This document shows, one piece after another, positions 11,577 to 24,053 of a stretch of DNA of 64,000 bases (position 1 is the stretch's first letter; each line of letters opens with the position of its first letter). The notes below the pieces were generated by a model. That model saw only the letters and a program-made list of their open reading frames with translations, ran no database searches and had not been told where the DNA came from. The DNA is from Ulota crispa (lineage: Eukaryota > Streptophyta > Bryopsida > Orthotrichales > Orthotrichaceae): the NCBI GenBank assembly GCA_963920765.1, contig OY987248.1, positions 4,097,001 to 4,161,000 on the forward strand, in the 5' to 3' direction. A program made the translations under genes and the position numbers.

Positions 11577-11933
11577 ACTTGGTAAATGAACAAATAAGTG
11601 GTCCTTCTTTGATGAAACAACGCTTTTTTCCTTTAATTTTTGTCACTTTTCTTTTTTTATTATTCAGTAATCTTATTGGTATGATACCTTATAGTTTTAC
11701 AATAACAAGTCATTTTATAATTACCCTGGTTCTTTCATTATCTCTTTTTATCGGAATCACTATAGTTGGATTTCAAACACATGGGCTTCATTTTTTTAGT
11801 TTTTTATTGCCGCAAGGAGTACCCTTGCCGTTAGCACCCTTCCTAGTACTTCTTGAGTTAATCTCCTATTGTTTTTGCGCATTAAGTCTAGGAATACGTT
11901 TATTCGCCAATATGATGGCTGGTCATAGTTTAG
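11577..11933 (+). pseudogene. atp6: Nuclear copy of part of mitochondrial atp6 (NUMT)
   Basis: Reading from LVNEQ at the left edge through to MMAGHSL near the right edge, this encodes about 118 residues of ATP synthase subunit a, the proton-channel subunit of mitochondrial ATP synthase. Visible family landmarks are PSLMKQRFFPLIF, FSNLIGMIPYS, the PQGVPLPLAP loop and LGIRLFANMMAGHS with its channel arginine. The N-terminal part and the last helix are absent, so no functional subunit can be made. The frame is still open, which suggests a young insertion. One residue just before ALSLG is Cys (TGC) where plant relatives usually have Arg (CGC), a C-to-T change of the kind expected in methylated nuclear DNA. 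Confidence 0.9.
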
Positions 11934-11971
11934 GTACAAGGCTCAACACCCTTGGATGATATGAACTTCAT
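11934..11971 (+). repeat. 38-bp direct repeat, right copy
   Basis: A perfect copy of 11539-11576. Together the two copies bracket exactly the atp6 segment, as a long target duplication would. Confidence 0.95.
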
Positions 11972-12539
11972 GGACTCAAGGTGAGGATACTTTTAGCATT
12001 ACAACTCCCTCCTTTCCATAATCACACATTTAGAGTGTCATGTATTTTCAAGATTTGATCACCTTGACATAATTTAGGTTTATAGGATGTGTTATCTTTC
12101 ATCAAAATTGAAAGAGGATGTCTTGTAAAACTCCATTCAAACTTTAACAACTTTGCTTGCTCCTCTCTCTATGTTGCTTGGCTTTTTGTTATTGGAAATG
12201 GTTTTTTTTCCCTCTTTTCTTTTCAATGTAGCTCCAAAATTTGTTGCAGCTACCATTTGATTTTTTTGTATAATGCTTTTGTTTTACCACAATTTCTAAT
12301 AGTGGATAGCAAATTACAATAAAGTTGTTCTAATACATTTCAGATAAATGACACTTTCTTCCCTAAATTTCTTGTATGCTTATTAAAGTGTAAAAATATG
12401 TGTTCAAATCCCAAAATATGAAGGCTGATTGGAACCCTTCAAGTCAAGGTTAAAATGATAATTTGAAGAGGGTTTGACAAGGATGTCAATCTATAAGCTT
12501 ACATCCACCTATAAGCTTACATCCAACTACAATCATGTT
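11972..12539. other. No recognised gene
   Basis: AT-rich. A short direct repeat CTATAAGCTTACATCCA occurs twice near 12491-12525. Nothing else stands out. Confidence 0.3.
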
Positions 12540-12812
12540 TTTCTAATGAACACCAAATTAGGTAAATTGGGAAAAATAGTACATTTTGAGACTTTTGCTG
12601 TTTCGGTCATTATTTAAAATTTAGCATATTACAAAAAAACAAGAGTGCACTTTCTTGTACAATATTGAAGTCTTAGTGATTGCCTCCAAGAATTTCAAAT
12701 AATTACAACTTTGAGCTATAGCTATGCCTACATTTACTATATATAAGATTAAGGTGGAGTACAAAATGATCCCTTCATTTTTCCCAATATACCTAATATG
12801 GTGTTAATGAGA
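12540..12812. repeat. Imperfect inverted repeat
   Basis: 12540-12588 and 12763-12812 are imperfect inverted copies built on AACACCAAATTAGG and TTGGGAAAAAT. Probably a degraded MITE. Confidence 0.5.
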
Positions 12813-12989
12813 GTGTTGCCTTAGTGTCAAAATTGTAACATCCACATATCCAAAACTCTAACAACAAAAAGTGTTTTAAATTAGATGCCAATGATTAGAA
12901 TAATAAGTTCAAGACATATTATTACCAATTAAAAATTAAAGTGCCGTTGCTTTTGTTCCCTAGGGTTTATTTTGCTATCAAGTACTTAA

Positions 12990-13205
12990 CCCTTAAACAA
13001 CTGAAAGGCCCTTCACGATCAATACAATATGGGGTATTTTTCTTGTATTTGGAATGGATCCACACTTCTACTACATTTAAGACCAACAAATAAGTTGGAG
13101 AATAGATCAATGCCGTTCTAGTGAGCTACTTGAGATCCCAAATTAAAATTTCTTATTGGTAGCAAATGACAATAGTATATACTATGCCCTATGGTCATTT
13201 AAGGG
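12990..13205. mobile_element. TTAA-flanked element b (216 bp)
   Basis: The ends are CCCTTAAACAACTG and complement CCCTTAAATGACC, with TTAA on both sides (12986-12989, 13206-13209). A short member of the TTAA family, with no coding content. Confidence 0.7.
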
Positions 13206-13209
13206 TTAA

Positions 13210-14240
13210 AGAGCGGAGTCAAATTTAGGAAGTAATAAAACGTCGAGCTTGTCTTTGATTCGTATATCTCAAATTTTGATATTTTTTTGTTCTTAGCCTG
13301 TGTTCAAAAGAACTCTGATAGAAAAACATGATATGCAGTGTACTTTGGAATGGAATCCCTAGTGCAATAAGAAAAAATTTGAGATTTTGAAAGCGGACCA
13401 GAGATACAAGATTGTTGATGATGTGAGTTTTCAGTTGAATACACTTACTCTTGAAATCAAATGCAAGAAAAATCAACATTAGGCTGAGAGATGGACCAAA
13501 ATGGGATTCCATAAAAAATCCGCAAGAGTGCCAGAGTCCAGAATGTGGGACAATGGATGACTTCAAATGCTTAATATAGAAGTTGCATGAAACAGATGAA
13601 GTATATCCAAGTATGCTAAGAAAACAAATTCAACCATGTTTCAACTCTGTGACTAGTTGATCGTAAGGGAAGAGATCAGCTCGAGTAGAGATAGTAGAAA
13701 AACAAAATATTATAAAACATGTTATTATTTCTGGAATATTCTTGGGCCATAATTTAAATTTGGCTCAAGATCTACAGGATTCAAACACTCACCTTGCACT
13801 CTTACGGGTTAAACCGCAATAAGTACAATTTTCTGGGATACATTTGTTGCTCTATCCGATGAGCTACGAACACATACACCAAAACATTCAAAGGAAACAT
13901 CATAAAAAGACATTTCAGTCTAGATCAAAGAAGAGCAATACAAGTGAGGAACAAATGGTCGAGGGAGATGGAACCATAAAGTTAATAAAAATCTGGGGGA
14001 AATTTGATTTAATCTCGTACATAAATTTGTGACAATTACTCTTGGCTTAGGGGCCCCTTCTATCTTATAGTGGGGAACCGAAGCACTCTTTCACAAAGAG
14101 GGTGTATCATTTTCACTCACGTGCTACTGCTACTACTACTGCTGCTCACTCTATACGGGAAGTAATGTTAAATACCTGGAATGAATTTGAGTCGCATGGA
14201 TATGATGAGACTCCTCATATTGGATTAAGACTAGATTAGA
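13210..14240. other. 3' flank of the NST1-like gene, with a degraded coding relic
   Basis: Around 13540-13640 the plus strand reads as MDDFKCL, a stop, then a stretch ending in PSMLRKQI. The same protein-like sequence occurs at about 56750-56840 (DDFKCLLHKL...SSMLTKKI). This marks an old repeated coding element of unknown family. A (CTA/CTG)n-like trinucleotide stretch lies at about 14124-14150. The rest presumably includes the 3' untranslated region of the gene on the minus strand. Confidence 0.4.
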
Positions 14241-17200
14241 CTAGAAGAAGCCAAAGCCCTTGCTCGGTGCAGACGCAAAGAGACTGTACTCTCCCGCAGA
14301 TAAGCTCGAGGATTTGGTGGTAGCTCCATCAGAACCTCCTGCTGCTCCTCCACCTATACACTGTGTTCTCTCTGCAGCACTGGTGGGCAGTTTACCCGAA
14401 GTGTTGCTGTCAGAATCTGATGCCTTCAGAGAGGCGTCGTTCTCGTTGGAAATAGGCCATTTCGAATGAAAGAAGGAGAAATCTGCCGAGGTAGGTGAGT
14501 CAGCGTGACGTCTCTCGTTGAGGCCACCAGGGAGGGGTGATGAGCCGTTGGAGAGAGCCTGGCCAAGAGGCGGCATTTGACCCTCGTTGAAGTGTTCTGC
14601 AGAGACAGGCGCTTCCACCCGAACGCCATCTGACGCCAAACCTGGACTTCTTTCAACCAGGACTCGCCCTTGGGAACCCCGCCCTGGTGAAGCTGTTGTT
14701 GCAGCAGCACCAAACCGGGACCGGAACACCTGATGATTGACACTTCGCTGGTGTTCTCCGAGCTGCAGGGAATTCAGCCCATCCGGAATTGCAGGCAAGT
14801 GACCGGGTCCAAGGTTCCCTGGCGAGCCAGCCAAGGACATCGGAGGAAGCACGCCCATGGCTAGACCTCCAGGTCCAGAGACAGCATACCCACCACCTGC
14901 TTGCGGAAGAGGCAATACGCCAGTGCTTCCACGCACTGCCCATGGGCCTACTGGAAAAAACCCGAAGGGGCGAGGATGGTGCATATTCATTGGACCAGGT
15001 GACATGTTCGGAGGCTGTATGGCGTGTTGCAAAGGCCCTTGGGAAGGCAGCATGTCAGTTGTGAAAGCATACATGCCATTGCTTGGAGGCCTCATAAAGC
15101 TCCCCTGGGGGAAGTTCACGTGTTGGTGCCCATTCGCATGCAGGTGTGGAGGGGGGAGCCCCGGCATTGCGGAGGGAGAACCGTGATGCACTTGAGAGGT
15201 GAATTCCACTACTGGTACCATGTTAACTGCTCCCTGCGATTTTGAAGCATGTGCAGATTCTTGCTCTTCTCCTGCCAACCCACTGCGAGAGTCGGTACTT
15301 GGTCTATCCTCAGATACAGCACTAGTAGTAGTAAGTCCCTGTGCACTCACAGCTTGCGTTGCCGAATCCTCGCTTGGAGAGTCGGGTGCACATATCACTG
15401 GAGACGAATTCCCGACATTGGTTTCTGTTTCTGTCACTACGGCATTTCCCGGGTCACCATCGGTAGTAATAATAGTCCGAGGTACGTTAGAATCCAGTAG
15501 TAGTTCTCTCTCTTCACTAGCAGACGGGCGCTCAGAACCAGTCGGCTCTTCCTTCGAGCTCTCCGGAGATTCTACCGCTATCACGTTTACAGACTTGGGT
15601 GAAGTTGACTTGGATGCAGGAATCCAAGGGACGGTGGTGGGTCTTGCTTGAGCAATACTACGTAGGCTGTCACTCTTCCCGTGTTCATTATCCAAAGGAC
15701 GACCTCCAGCTGCAATAACCTTCCCTGGTATGCCATTAGGGCTGCCTGAGGCACTTACAGCGCGCGGAGTCCACACAGGTTTCACTGCAACAGCCACAGA
15801 AAAGCCATTCTCCAGAGACCCATGCCCCGTTGATCCATTCGGAGATGATCTCGGTCCCGCAGAGTAACCACCACTTGATGTCAAATCCAAAGACGAGCTT
15901 TTTGAGTGTGATGATGCTTTAGAAAGTCTGTCAGCATTGTTACTACCGGCCCTTTGATCCCTCCGTTCTAACGTGGTGGCTGGGATTGACCTTCCCTGGG
16001 ATTCGGTCGATTTTCGGGGAAGCACAGGATCCAGGTTTCCAAGAGATTTTGTTGGACCCCCAACACCGGTGCGTTCATTGGATCTACTGCCCGCAACTGA
16101 TTCTCCGATTACTATTCTACCAAAACCTCGATGCCCAGCTTTAGACCGGGAACTGGCATGAGAAGTGCCACACGCACAGGATTGAAGAATTTCAGTCCTA
16201 GTGCTACTGCTACATGACGGCGAGCCCGACCAGCCATCTACCCGTGTTGTGGTGGTAGTCTCAGCCTCACCTTTGTGAGTCCCATTCTTCTGGTGCCCTT
16301 GAGAGCTTGGAATCCCTCTGTCTTCAGCACAATGTGCATTGGTTATTCTTCGGGAATTTCCAAAGGAGCTGTTTCCAGCTTCAATAGATCCTCTTCTAAA
16401 ACTGCCATTAGAGTTGGCTGTTGAACCTTTCCGACCCTGTGTTCTCCTTTTGGCCGATTTTGACCTCTCCACGATGAAGGCGCCATTTCCATCCCTCAAG
16501 CCCAGAGCATCGTCAATGACTTGCGCAGGAGCAAACGTTTCATGCTGACTGGAACCTCCATTCTCACTGTCAAAACCATCAGCTGAAGGCCTCGCCTCCA
16601 CCATGTTCGGCGATGAAGGCCTGGCAGACATGCTGTCTTCACTGTTGTTGCTTTCGGTTCCTTCCACTTGGCTGCCTGAATTGCTCTCCCGCTCCTCTTC
16701 ATGATCTTCATCTGAACAATTTCAACAACATTTTCAGTGACCTGTATAATTCTTTCTGCAAAGTACACAAAAGCCAAGAAAAAGAGCCTGTTGCAATGCA
16801 ACCAACGCAGCAAAAATAGGGATCACCACGGAATACGGGGATGCAGGGAATCCATAATTTCATAATGTCAACTAACAGCATGACATTTCTTTTGAGCACG
16901 TAACAAGAGATAAACGATTGAAAATAGCCTTTAATGGGTAGATGTTAACAACAAATACGATGCAGCAAAAGCCCTATAAGCAATGAATTTCTGAGCCAAA
17001 CAGACTCGTACATGTCACAACTAAGCTGCCACAGCCTGCTCTGCAAAAAGAAAAGCAAAAGAGCAAAGCCTAGAATTCATCTCTTACCCAAGAGGCTTGC
17101 TGTCAGACACCCATCAGAGTCCAACGTAGCAGGAGTAAAATTCTTCCTGTTGCCTTTCTCTTTGCTTTTCAGCTTTTCTTTTCTACGCAGCTTTTTCTCT

Positions 17201-20200
17201 TTTTCTTTCTGTTTTCTCCGCTCCCGTTTCTCTTCTTCTTCACGCTTTTCGTACTCCTCTTCCTCCAGGAGCTTATTCTGCTTACACCATAACCAGAAGT
17301 TTCAATGTTTAAGCATCAGCAATGCATAGTTGTTCGTATGAAAGTTTTGATTCTGGAAACCCTAGTATGAGAGCACATGCTACGAAGAATCGATGCCGAA
17401 TGAAAAATAGCATGCGTCCGCTGCCACTCGCCTAAGAACTAGTTCACATAGAAAGACCCTAATTCCTCTCTTATAGAATAGACAGGGGATGTTCTAAGTA
17501 ATAGAGTAAGACAAAGAAATAGATTAACTGGTTTGAAAGCTAAGCCTCACGTGCATTTGTAGGTTTCAAGCCTGGGACTTGGTGTAGGTGAAGAAAGCAA
17601 AGTTGAGAAACATCATAAATCACTAGTTGAGAAAAACAAGCAGAATCAGTCGACATTACTTGGAGCAAGTCCTCAATGATTCTTAAAGATAAAGTCATAA
17701 AAAATTAGACCTGTTTCTCAAGACTTGTAATTTCCTTGCAAGCTACGCGAACACGCTCTTCAAGTAAGCTCAGAGCTAGGCAGACGAATATACTATGCGC
17801 GTTTTGTCGTGCTGTGCCCTCCCTAAAAGCCTTTTCTACCTGTTGACAAGAAACTGAAAGACATCAGAACCTCTGAGCACACCATTATGAAGGACAATTT
17901 GTACTACAAGGCCCTCAATTTAGGGCTTCCCAGGAGATAGAAGTGTAGCAGAAATAAAGAGAATCTAATGTACAGGATATATACCTGCTCTTTAAAGATG
18001 ACAGTGGCCGCGTCTAACAAAAAGTCCCGAGCAAGCTCAGGGCTTTTGGCATGTTTCTGAGGACGAGCACCTTCACCCTCATAATCATTTCCATCTTTGT
18101 CAATAGCATCTTCGTCCTGAAAGCAAATCAAAACACATTCATCCTTTCCAAAACCGGCGTTTCAAAGCGTAAAATGTCTTATCTCGTATATGCCTGCCTC
18201 GCCAAGAAAATTCTTTAACAGAAACGTTCCCTTAATTCCCTTGATAGAGAGATGTTCCTTGACACTCTTCCACAAACTCAAGCTACTTCATACATGAGCA
18301 GAGAAAACCACAAAAAACAATGCAAGTGAATCATCCCTCTCGTTCAAATTGTGTCTTCTTGCTCAAGGTCACTTACCTCCTCTTCTTCTGTCTCCTCTGC
18401 TCGTTCGAAGAATCTTTGTATGCTCTCCCCCTTAGTTACCGATACATAGCCATCTCCTACAATCAGCCGCCGATGAACACACAGCTGCCCTTTTAGAGCA
18501 TGCGCTTTAGCAGAAAGCTCTGTATATCGACCATCTCGCTTCCAACCACGGACAGTTATGAAACAAGCACTAGTATTTGAAAGGTCGAGGTTGTCCACAT
18601 AAGCAGATTCAGATAGACCCACGTCTTCAAAGGCCAGAATGTCGCTTTTCCCTTCTCCAGTGCCCAACGCCCATTCAAAACGTTGAAATGCACTACCTTC
18701 GTCGCCAGCAAAGCAGTCCTGCCAGTCTACTTGCACTGCACTCTCTAATACCTGAGAACAACAAAACGTAGTTAGATGATTAACCATAAAAACTCGCTGG
18801 AGCTTCAAACGACAGGTACAACTGCAGATAATCCTGATTGAGCATTTCTACTAACGTAACGTCACACGTGTGGACACTCCTCTTTGAAAGAATGGTGCAG
18901 CAAATGCTTGTATTATTACCGAACTTCGTGTCATGTAAATTTCTGTCTTCAAACATTCACATTATTCATAAACTTATGGTGGGCTGCCAATGCTGGTTCT
19001 GCCTTCAACTTATAGCTCATTATATGTACCTCGTATCGTAAAACAGTGTCAGCAGCGCAAAACCATCGAGTACACTGAGGTTCTTTCCGCGACCGCTTCA
19101 ACTCTTTCATCTCCTTAAATTCCCGTAGAACATTACGCCTACAATCTCGGCAAAATCGTTTGCTGTTGAATCTGCCATCGAGAGCAAGCACATTTGTCAG
19201 GTTGGTTTGCAATGATGCTTTTGCTTCGCATTGTCTTTGAAAAACTTCCAGATGGCAACAATAGCCACTCTTTGGATGTAGAACTACACCTTAACATGAG
19301 TCTTTCGATAAAATCTTCCTCTTTCATCCTTAAGAGAGAGCGCCTTGTTTCATCTCCCAAAGCAGACCAGAAGTCTACTAACGCTTCACACGACAGCCTA
19401 GCTGTGTGGAGGGCACATGTCTCTTTCAGCGCATGGCCACGTCCATTAAAGCTCGAGTTTGGACAAATCCAGCCTCTTCCACCTCCACCACACGCATCCG
19501 GGTACAGCAATTCTCGCTCTCGCTCTCTGGCTCGAGCACTCTCAAACACCTGTCAGCAGAAATTTATATAAGCTCTCCTGCCACTTCTCCGGATCCAGCT
19601 ATATTTCTATGCTAAGCTTATTATTTTAACTCTAATTTCAATAGCAACAGTAAATCGGGCACATATCCAGGTGAACCGTTCAAAGCGAAGATCAAGCAAA
19701 CTTGCATACAGAATTTTCTCAAGGCACTATAATGCACTCCGTAATAGTCCTTCATTTGAGTCAAAAGCGCTTTGCAATCATCTAAGACAATAGTCTGACT
19801 TTGACACAAGGCCTAAGACCTAAATGCAACTTTCATTCGCTCCACAAGCAGTGGATATCTAATCATTTTTATGAACCATTAACAAAAGTAATGAAATGTG
19901 GGAGGTACATTTTGAAGCACCTCAAGCGGCATCCCATCCAAAAAACAGTCCAAAACCGTCAGCATACTGTCACGAGTGGCTGCTAGGCCACCCCACGGGT
20001 GAACAGACGGGTCCCTCGAGTCATCCGAGAAGCTCGCAACAGCAATGTAGTGGCCATTTTCTGTTATCTGCCTGCCAGGGGCTCCTGCACCATTACTGCT
20101 CCCCACCATGCCTGCTTGCAGGCTCTTCCCATAGAGAATAATCTGGCTAAACCCTTCCACCAGAAGTCCATGACACCGCGAGCAGTACAGGTTCTTGCGC

Positions 20201-21720
20201 ACTTGCTCAAAAAGTGTCTGCTTATCAATGCGTAGCAAGTCCCGGCGAGCCACAACCGATAATCCACTCCAGAACTGCAAAGATTGAACCATCCTACGTT
20301 TAGACTCTCGTACAAACCGTGCTTCAGAAAAAAAACTTTCGACCTATCAACTGGTTTTAAGTTCAGCCCAGTCTTTGACAACTGCCTCACAAGCTGTAGC
20401 CAAATTACACGACCTGAATGATGCACATTTGCCTTGCATAGAAAAAGTACTACGCTTTCATGAATCCAAACGTCATCCCGAGTTAATAGGGTGGATAACT
20501 AATGATAATATCTGTTAGACTCCCTTACTGAGCCTCACTCTCTAGGTACCATTCCACTCCAGATCTGCAAAGGATAAATATCCTAAAGTCAAGGCAGTGG
20601 TACAATACGACGAGGATGTGCATAGATGCCCTGCTTTAAAAGACTATTCGAATGTTCACCTGCGAACTACCTCACAAGCTTTATCCAAACTATGCAAAGC
20701 ACAGTTACATTGCATTGAAAAGGCACCACGTTCTCATGGATTCAAATGTAACCCCAAGTTTATAGAGCAAAGATCCAATGAGAACTGCTTTCGTATGGAG
20801 CGTAGCTCTCCAGAAGAGACTCATTACTAAGCCATAACCCTAAATTTTCCTCTGAATGACGAGACTTCTGGATACTGGATGAAAAGGCTCAGTACTGAAT
20901 AGAATACGAGAACACTGCTTATCTCACAGATCACTTCCAATCAGCTCTGATACTCCACGAGCGCAACTCTCATGAATATAATGATCTGGACCTGAGCACG
21001 AGATTGAGCACCCGGGAGAGACCTTGCCAAATTAGCGCTGCTGCACAGACCAGGAAACATGATCCATTCAACCTAATTTCAAATCCCAATTGCTGCAGAA
21101 AATCCTTGGGTCAAAATTGCACTTCAATCCGTACACCCTCTGAGTTCCACGTCAGCTTAGAACCCGAGAAGATCCAGCTTTCGCAAAGACTAGGGCGACC
21201 TCCATAAAATTGTAAACTTCGGACTCAGATCTTGAACTTATCCCTGACCTTTACAATTAGAGCATTAGTAGAAATTAGGGCTCTAAACAGCACTACAATC
21301 AGAGATTCGGATTTTGAACTCAAAAAGCGGTCTCAATGAGATCTCTAATTAGCAAGTTAGGGCAACCAAAAGGGCAGGGAAATCCAACGTATTCACAAAT
21401 GAACAGACGTGGAACCCGGAAATCGATCTGCCAAACAGAGGAACTCCAGTGCCTGGTTGCGAGCAATCACAGCATCGCCAACATGGTGACAACAAGTGAC
21501 GAATTGATATGTGGAGCGAGGGAAACAAGACGCGGGCAATGAAAGAAATTGAAGCGGATGTGCAAGTAACCTTGTGCAGCTGAGGCAGACTGACATCGTC
21601 GGTATTGGAGCGGGTCCAGACAGCGGCGTTGGAGCGCAGGGCATCTGCGACGGACGCATTGAAGGGCGCGGCGGACGACGATGACGATTGCAGTAGTGCT
21701 TTGTGTGACAGACTCGGCAT
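14241..21720 (-). CDS. Plant NST1-like protein of unknown function, 1404 aa, nine exons
   Basis: Exons (minus): 21720-21571, 20274-19909, 19549-19290, 19171-19030, 18751-18377, 18116-17985, 17839-17711, 17277-17088, 16711-14241. All eight introns are GT-AG and all junctions keep frame. The start is the first ATG after an in-frame TAA in the leader. The conserved N-terminal half (about residues 51-520) carries FWSGLS, RIDKQTLFEQ, CSRC (81-84), the YPDACGGGGRGW block (188-199), CALH (217-220), CRDC (266-269) and KSPELARDFLLDAATVIFKEQ, a likely zinc-binding arrangement. Residues about 505-560 are a Glu/Lys/Arg-rich coiled-coil-like stretch. The last exon is low-complexity Ser/Pro/Gly-rich, likely disordered, with conserved KPVWTPR and a C-terminal GFGFF. 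The family is annotated in plants as 'stress response NST1-like', a name resting mainly on charged-region resemblance to yeast Nst1. The real role is unknown. Confidence 0.92.
20255..20830 (-). repeat. Tandem duplication across the intron 1/exon 2 boundary of the NST1-like gene
   Basis: DNA around 20262-20480 reappears about 290 bp further into intron 1 (about 20552-20765), diverged. Shared words include CTCACAAGCT, TTGCAT and the boundary sequence itself: TTTGCAG/TTCTGGAGTGG at the true exon start (20274) and TTTGCAG/ATCTGGAGTGG at 20564. The upstream copy therefore carries a decoy acceptor and the first codons of exon 2. Confidence 0.8.
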
Positions 21721-22360
21721 GATTTGTAAAAGGCCCCGGGCCGTGCGGCGTTACACTGCGGCGTCCTTCCTGTCTTCGCCCATCTGCCTCTCCCTCCCAT
21801 ACGCTACGACGACAACCTTCAACGGCCTCGAGTTGCCAAGCCAGGAGTAGTCGTCTCATCACCAGATCCAAGTCCGCATCCAATTGTCCACCACCAAAGG
21901 CGCACAACCAACCATCACCACGGGCGGCAGTATGAATAGCAACACCGGAGAACAACCGAGCAACGCCAATCCTTGTCGCGCCGACCTCGCCACTCCAACC
22001 AGCGAGAGCTCTACCTTGCGAAGGCCGGAGAAAGGTAACAACTGCATGAGGCTACCGGTAGGTGGACACCACAACAGATTTAGTGGTGGTCGAAGATATG
22101 GAGAGACAACGAATCACACACACACACAACACGCTACACACCCGAATCGGATGAAACACGAACCAGCGGCATCCCGACGAAACACTCCGTGACCAAGAGA
22201 GAGAGAGCAAAGACCAAACAAGACACTGGTTTCACAGCAACGGGGATGACAATGGGGAAGGGAAGGACCCGAGTCAGATTAGGGTTGGGTCAGCTTGTTG
22301 CCTTTGTCTCTCTCTCTCACTAGTCTCCCTCTATGTGGCCCCTCTCTCTCTCTCCCGACC
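21721..22360 (-). promoter_or_regulatory. Leader and probable promoter of the NST1-like gene
   Basis: GC-rich compared with the spacer DNA. GA/CT tracts stand at about 22195-22206 and 22307-22356, of the kind seen near plant transcription starts. An in-frame TAA about 30 bases upstream of the ATG fixes the start codon. No TATA box is obvious, so the transcription start cannot be placed. Confidence 0.35.
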
Positions 22361-24053
22361 ACCATTAACAAAACAATATCATCCTCAACAGATTCAGATA
22401 CTATTGGAAGCAGATGAAGTGCGTTTGCCAGAAGATCCCTTCCCACCCGAAGCTGCTGCTGCTGCTGCAATTCTACAGTGCTCCATCCATCTCCAGTTGG
22501 TGGAGCAGCAAGGAAAACAGAAGAGAATGTGGCCATGTCTCAACAGCCATAGCCCAAATTCATGTCACATACGCTTAAGCTTAGCCCCTGTTAAAACTCA
22601 CTTCTTCTGCATTACCCTCTGGATTAAGTTACCAGCCCCAACCCCTGATTAGTACATTCATCGTCGTCATTAGCCCTGCCTTGGGGGGGGGGGAGGTTCC
22701 GCTGCATTCCCTGTCTTCTGATATTCTGTCAAATTCTACGCTTCATCGTTCATCTCCCTATTTTCTGTGCGTTTCTATCGCTAGTGCATTCGTCAGCAAT
22801 GCTCATCTGTCCCTCGTGAGGATGATATTCATCGAGAATCGTGGATGAGGTATTCTGTGGTGGTGGCATCCCACGTCCACATCGGCTCCTCTTACAATTG
22901 CCCCACAATAATGCGTGATTTTGCTTCTCATAATCAGCTTCCATCCATGTGCATTTTGCTGGGACTGGGAGAGGTGAGTTGGTCAGGGTTTGGATGAACG
23001 TTGTCGTAGGTAGGGTCGTCTTCTTCATCCCTGTGGGAGTGAGGTTGAGTTCCGGACGACTGTCCCCACTCCCCATTGAAGAGCTGGAAGTTACTATTGC
23101 AGTCGAAACTGTAACTCCACTGGTCAGTTACCCTAGAAGTCGTAAGTTACTGGCTCCTCAAATCCGTTGAGCTTTTATTGAGTAGAAGAAGATGAAGAAG
23201 ACGACCCAACTTAATATGAATAAAGAGTCTGCTTGGTAGTTCTCCTTACTATCCACTCAAAATGTAAATTGGTTTTTTTCTATTGGAGTATAGTAATTGA
23301 TTAGTTCGGGGTGCAAGATTGTCACATGTTAGTTCTACGCGATACCATGTTTCTGAAATACATTCAACAAGGGTCATAGGAATCATGTTCAAACATTTCT
23401 TCAAACCTCTTTTTTATGTTTTACAATCAAATTTTTCATATTGCATTAAGTTACTAATGGAGGTACGCATACACTCTAAGAAAATTTTGGAGTAAACACC
23501 CATCCCAATAACCCCACAAATAAAGGGAAGAATATATGAACTTCCCTTCTATTTAGATCAGAGAATTTTTGAAGGAATTTGGGTTTGAAATTCCCAAAAT
23601 ATTACACAATTATATAGCCAAAGAGAATAAGCTGCGCCTAAAATCATTCCAAGGGTTCTCTTCCAAAAAGTTAAACGGAATTCATTCAAAATCAATAGTG
23701 AATGGTGATTGAGATGATGTCACTTGGACTCATGGTGCTTTGAAAACTAATCAATTAGTGAAAATCAGTGACATGACGTTCAGCATCATTGTCCAGCCAA
23801 ATCACTTTTTGTAATGAATTTGCCGGGTAGTTCAACAAATCACGTCGCATGGATGAAGATAATTTAGAAACAAAAATAATGAGTAAAACGAAATTAACAC
23901 AAAGGTAAGATGCTAAAGACTTACCTCCCAAAAAAATGGTTGTACCATAAGACATGCACTCAAAATAAAAAGAATTTAACATGCCTAGTCTAATTAAGGA
24001 TATTTGCACAAAAGAAGCAAACCAACAACATGTTTTAACAACTATAATTTTAT
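22361..24053. other. No recognised gene
   Basis: It contains a (CTG)n stretch at about 22450-22467, a run of ten or so G at 22684-22694 and a minus-strand frame at 22750-23076 with no family match. From about 23250 on it is plain AT-rich spacer. The first half has gene-like composition and may hold upstream regulatory DNA or an untranslated exon. Confidence 0.3.

Noticed and set aside
14260-16819. Many plus-strand frames opposite the NST1-like gene
   Set aside because: They are shadows of the long minus-strand last exon. Codon logic and conservation are on the minus strand.
22750-23076. Minus-strand frame upstream of the NST1-like gene
   Set aside because: No domain, no conserved motif and no splice partners. 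Left as unassigned.
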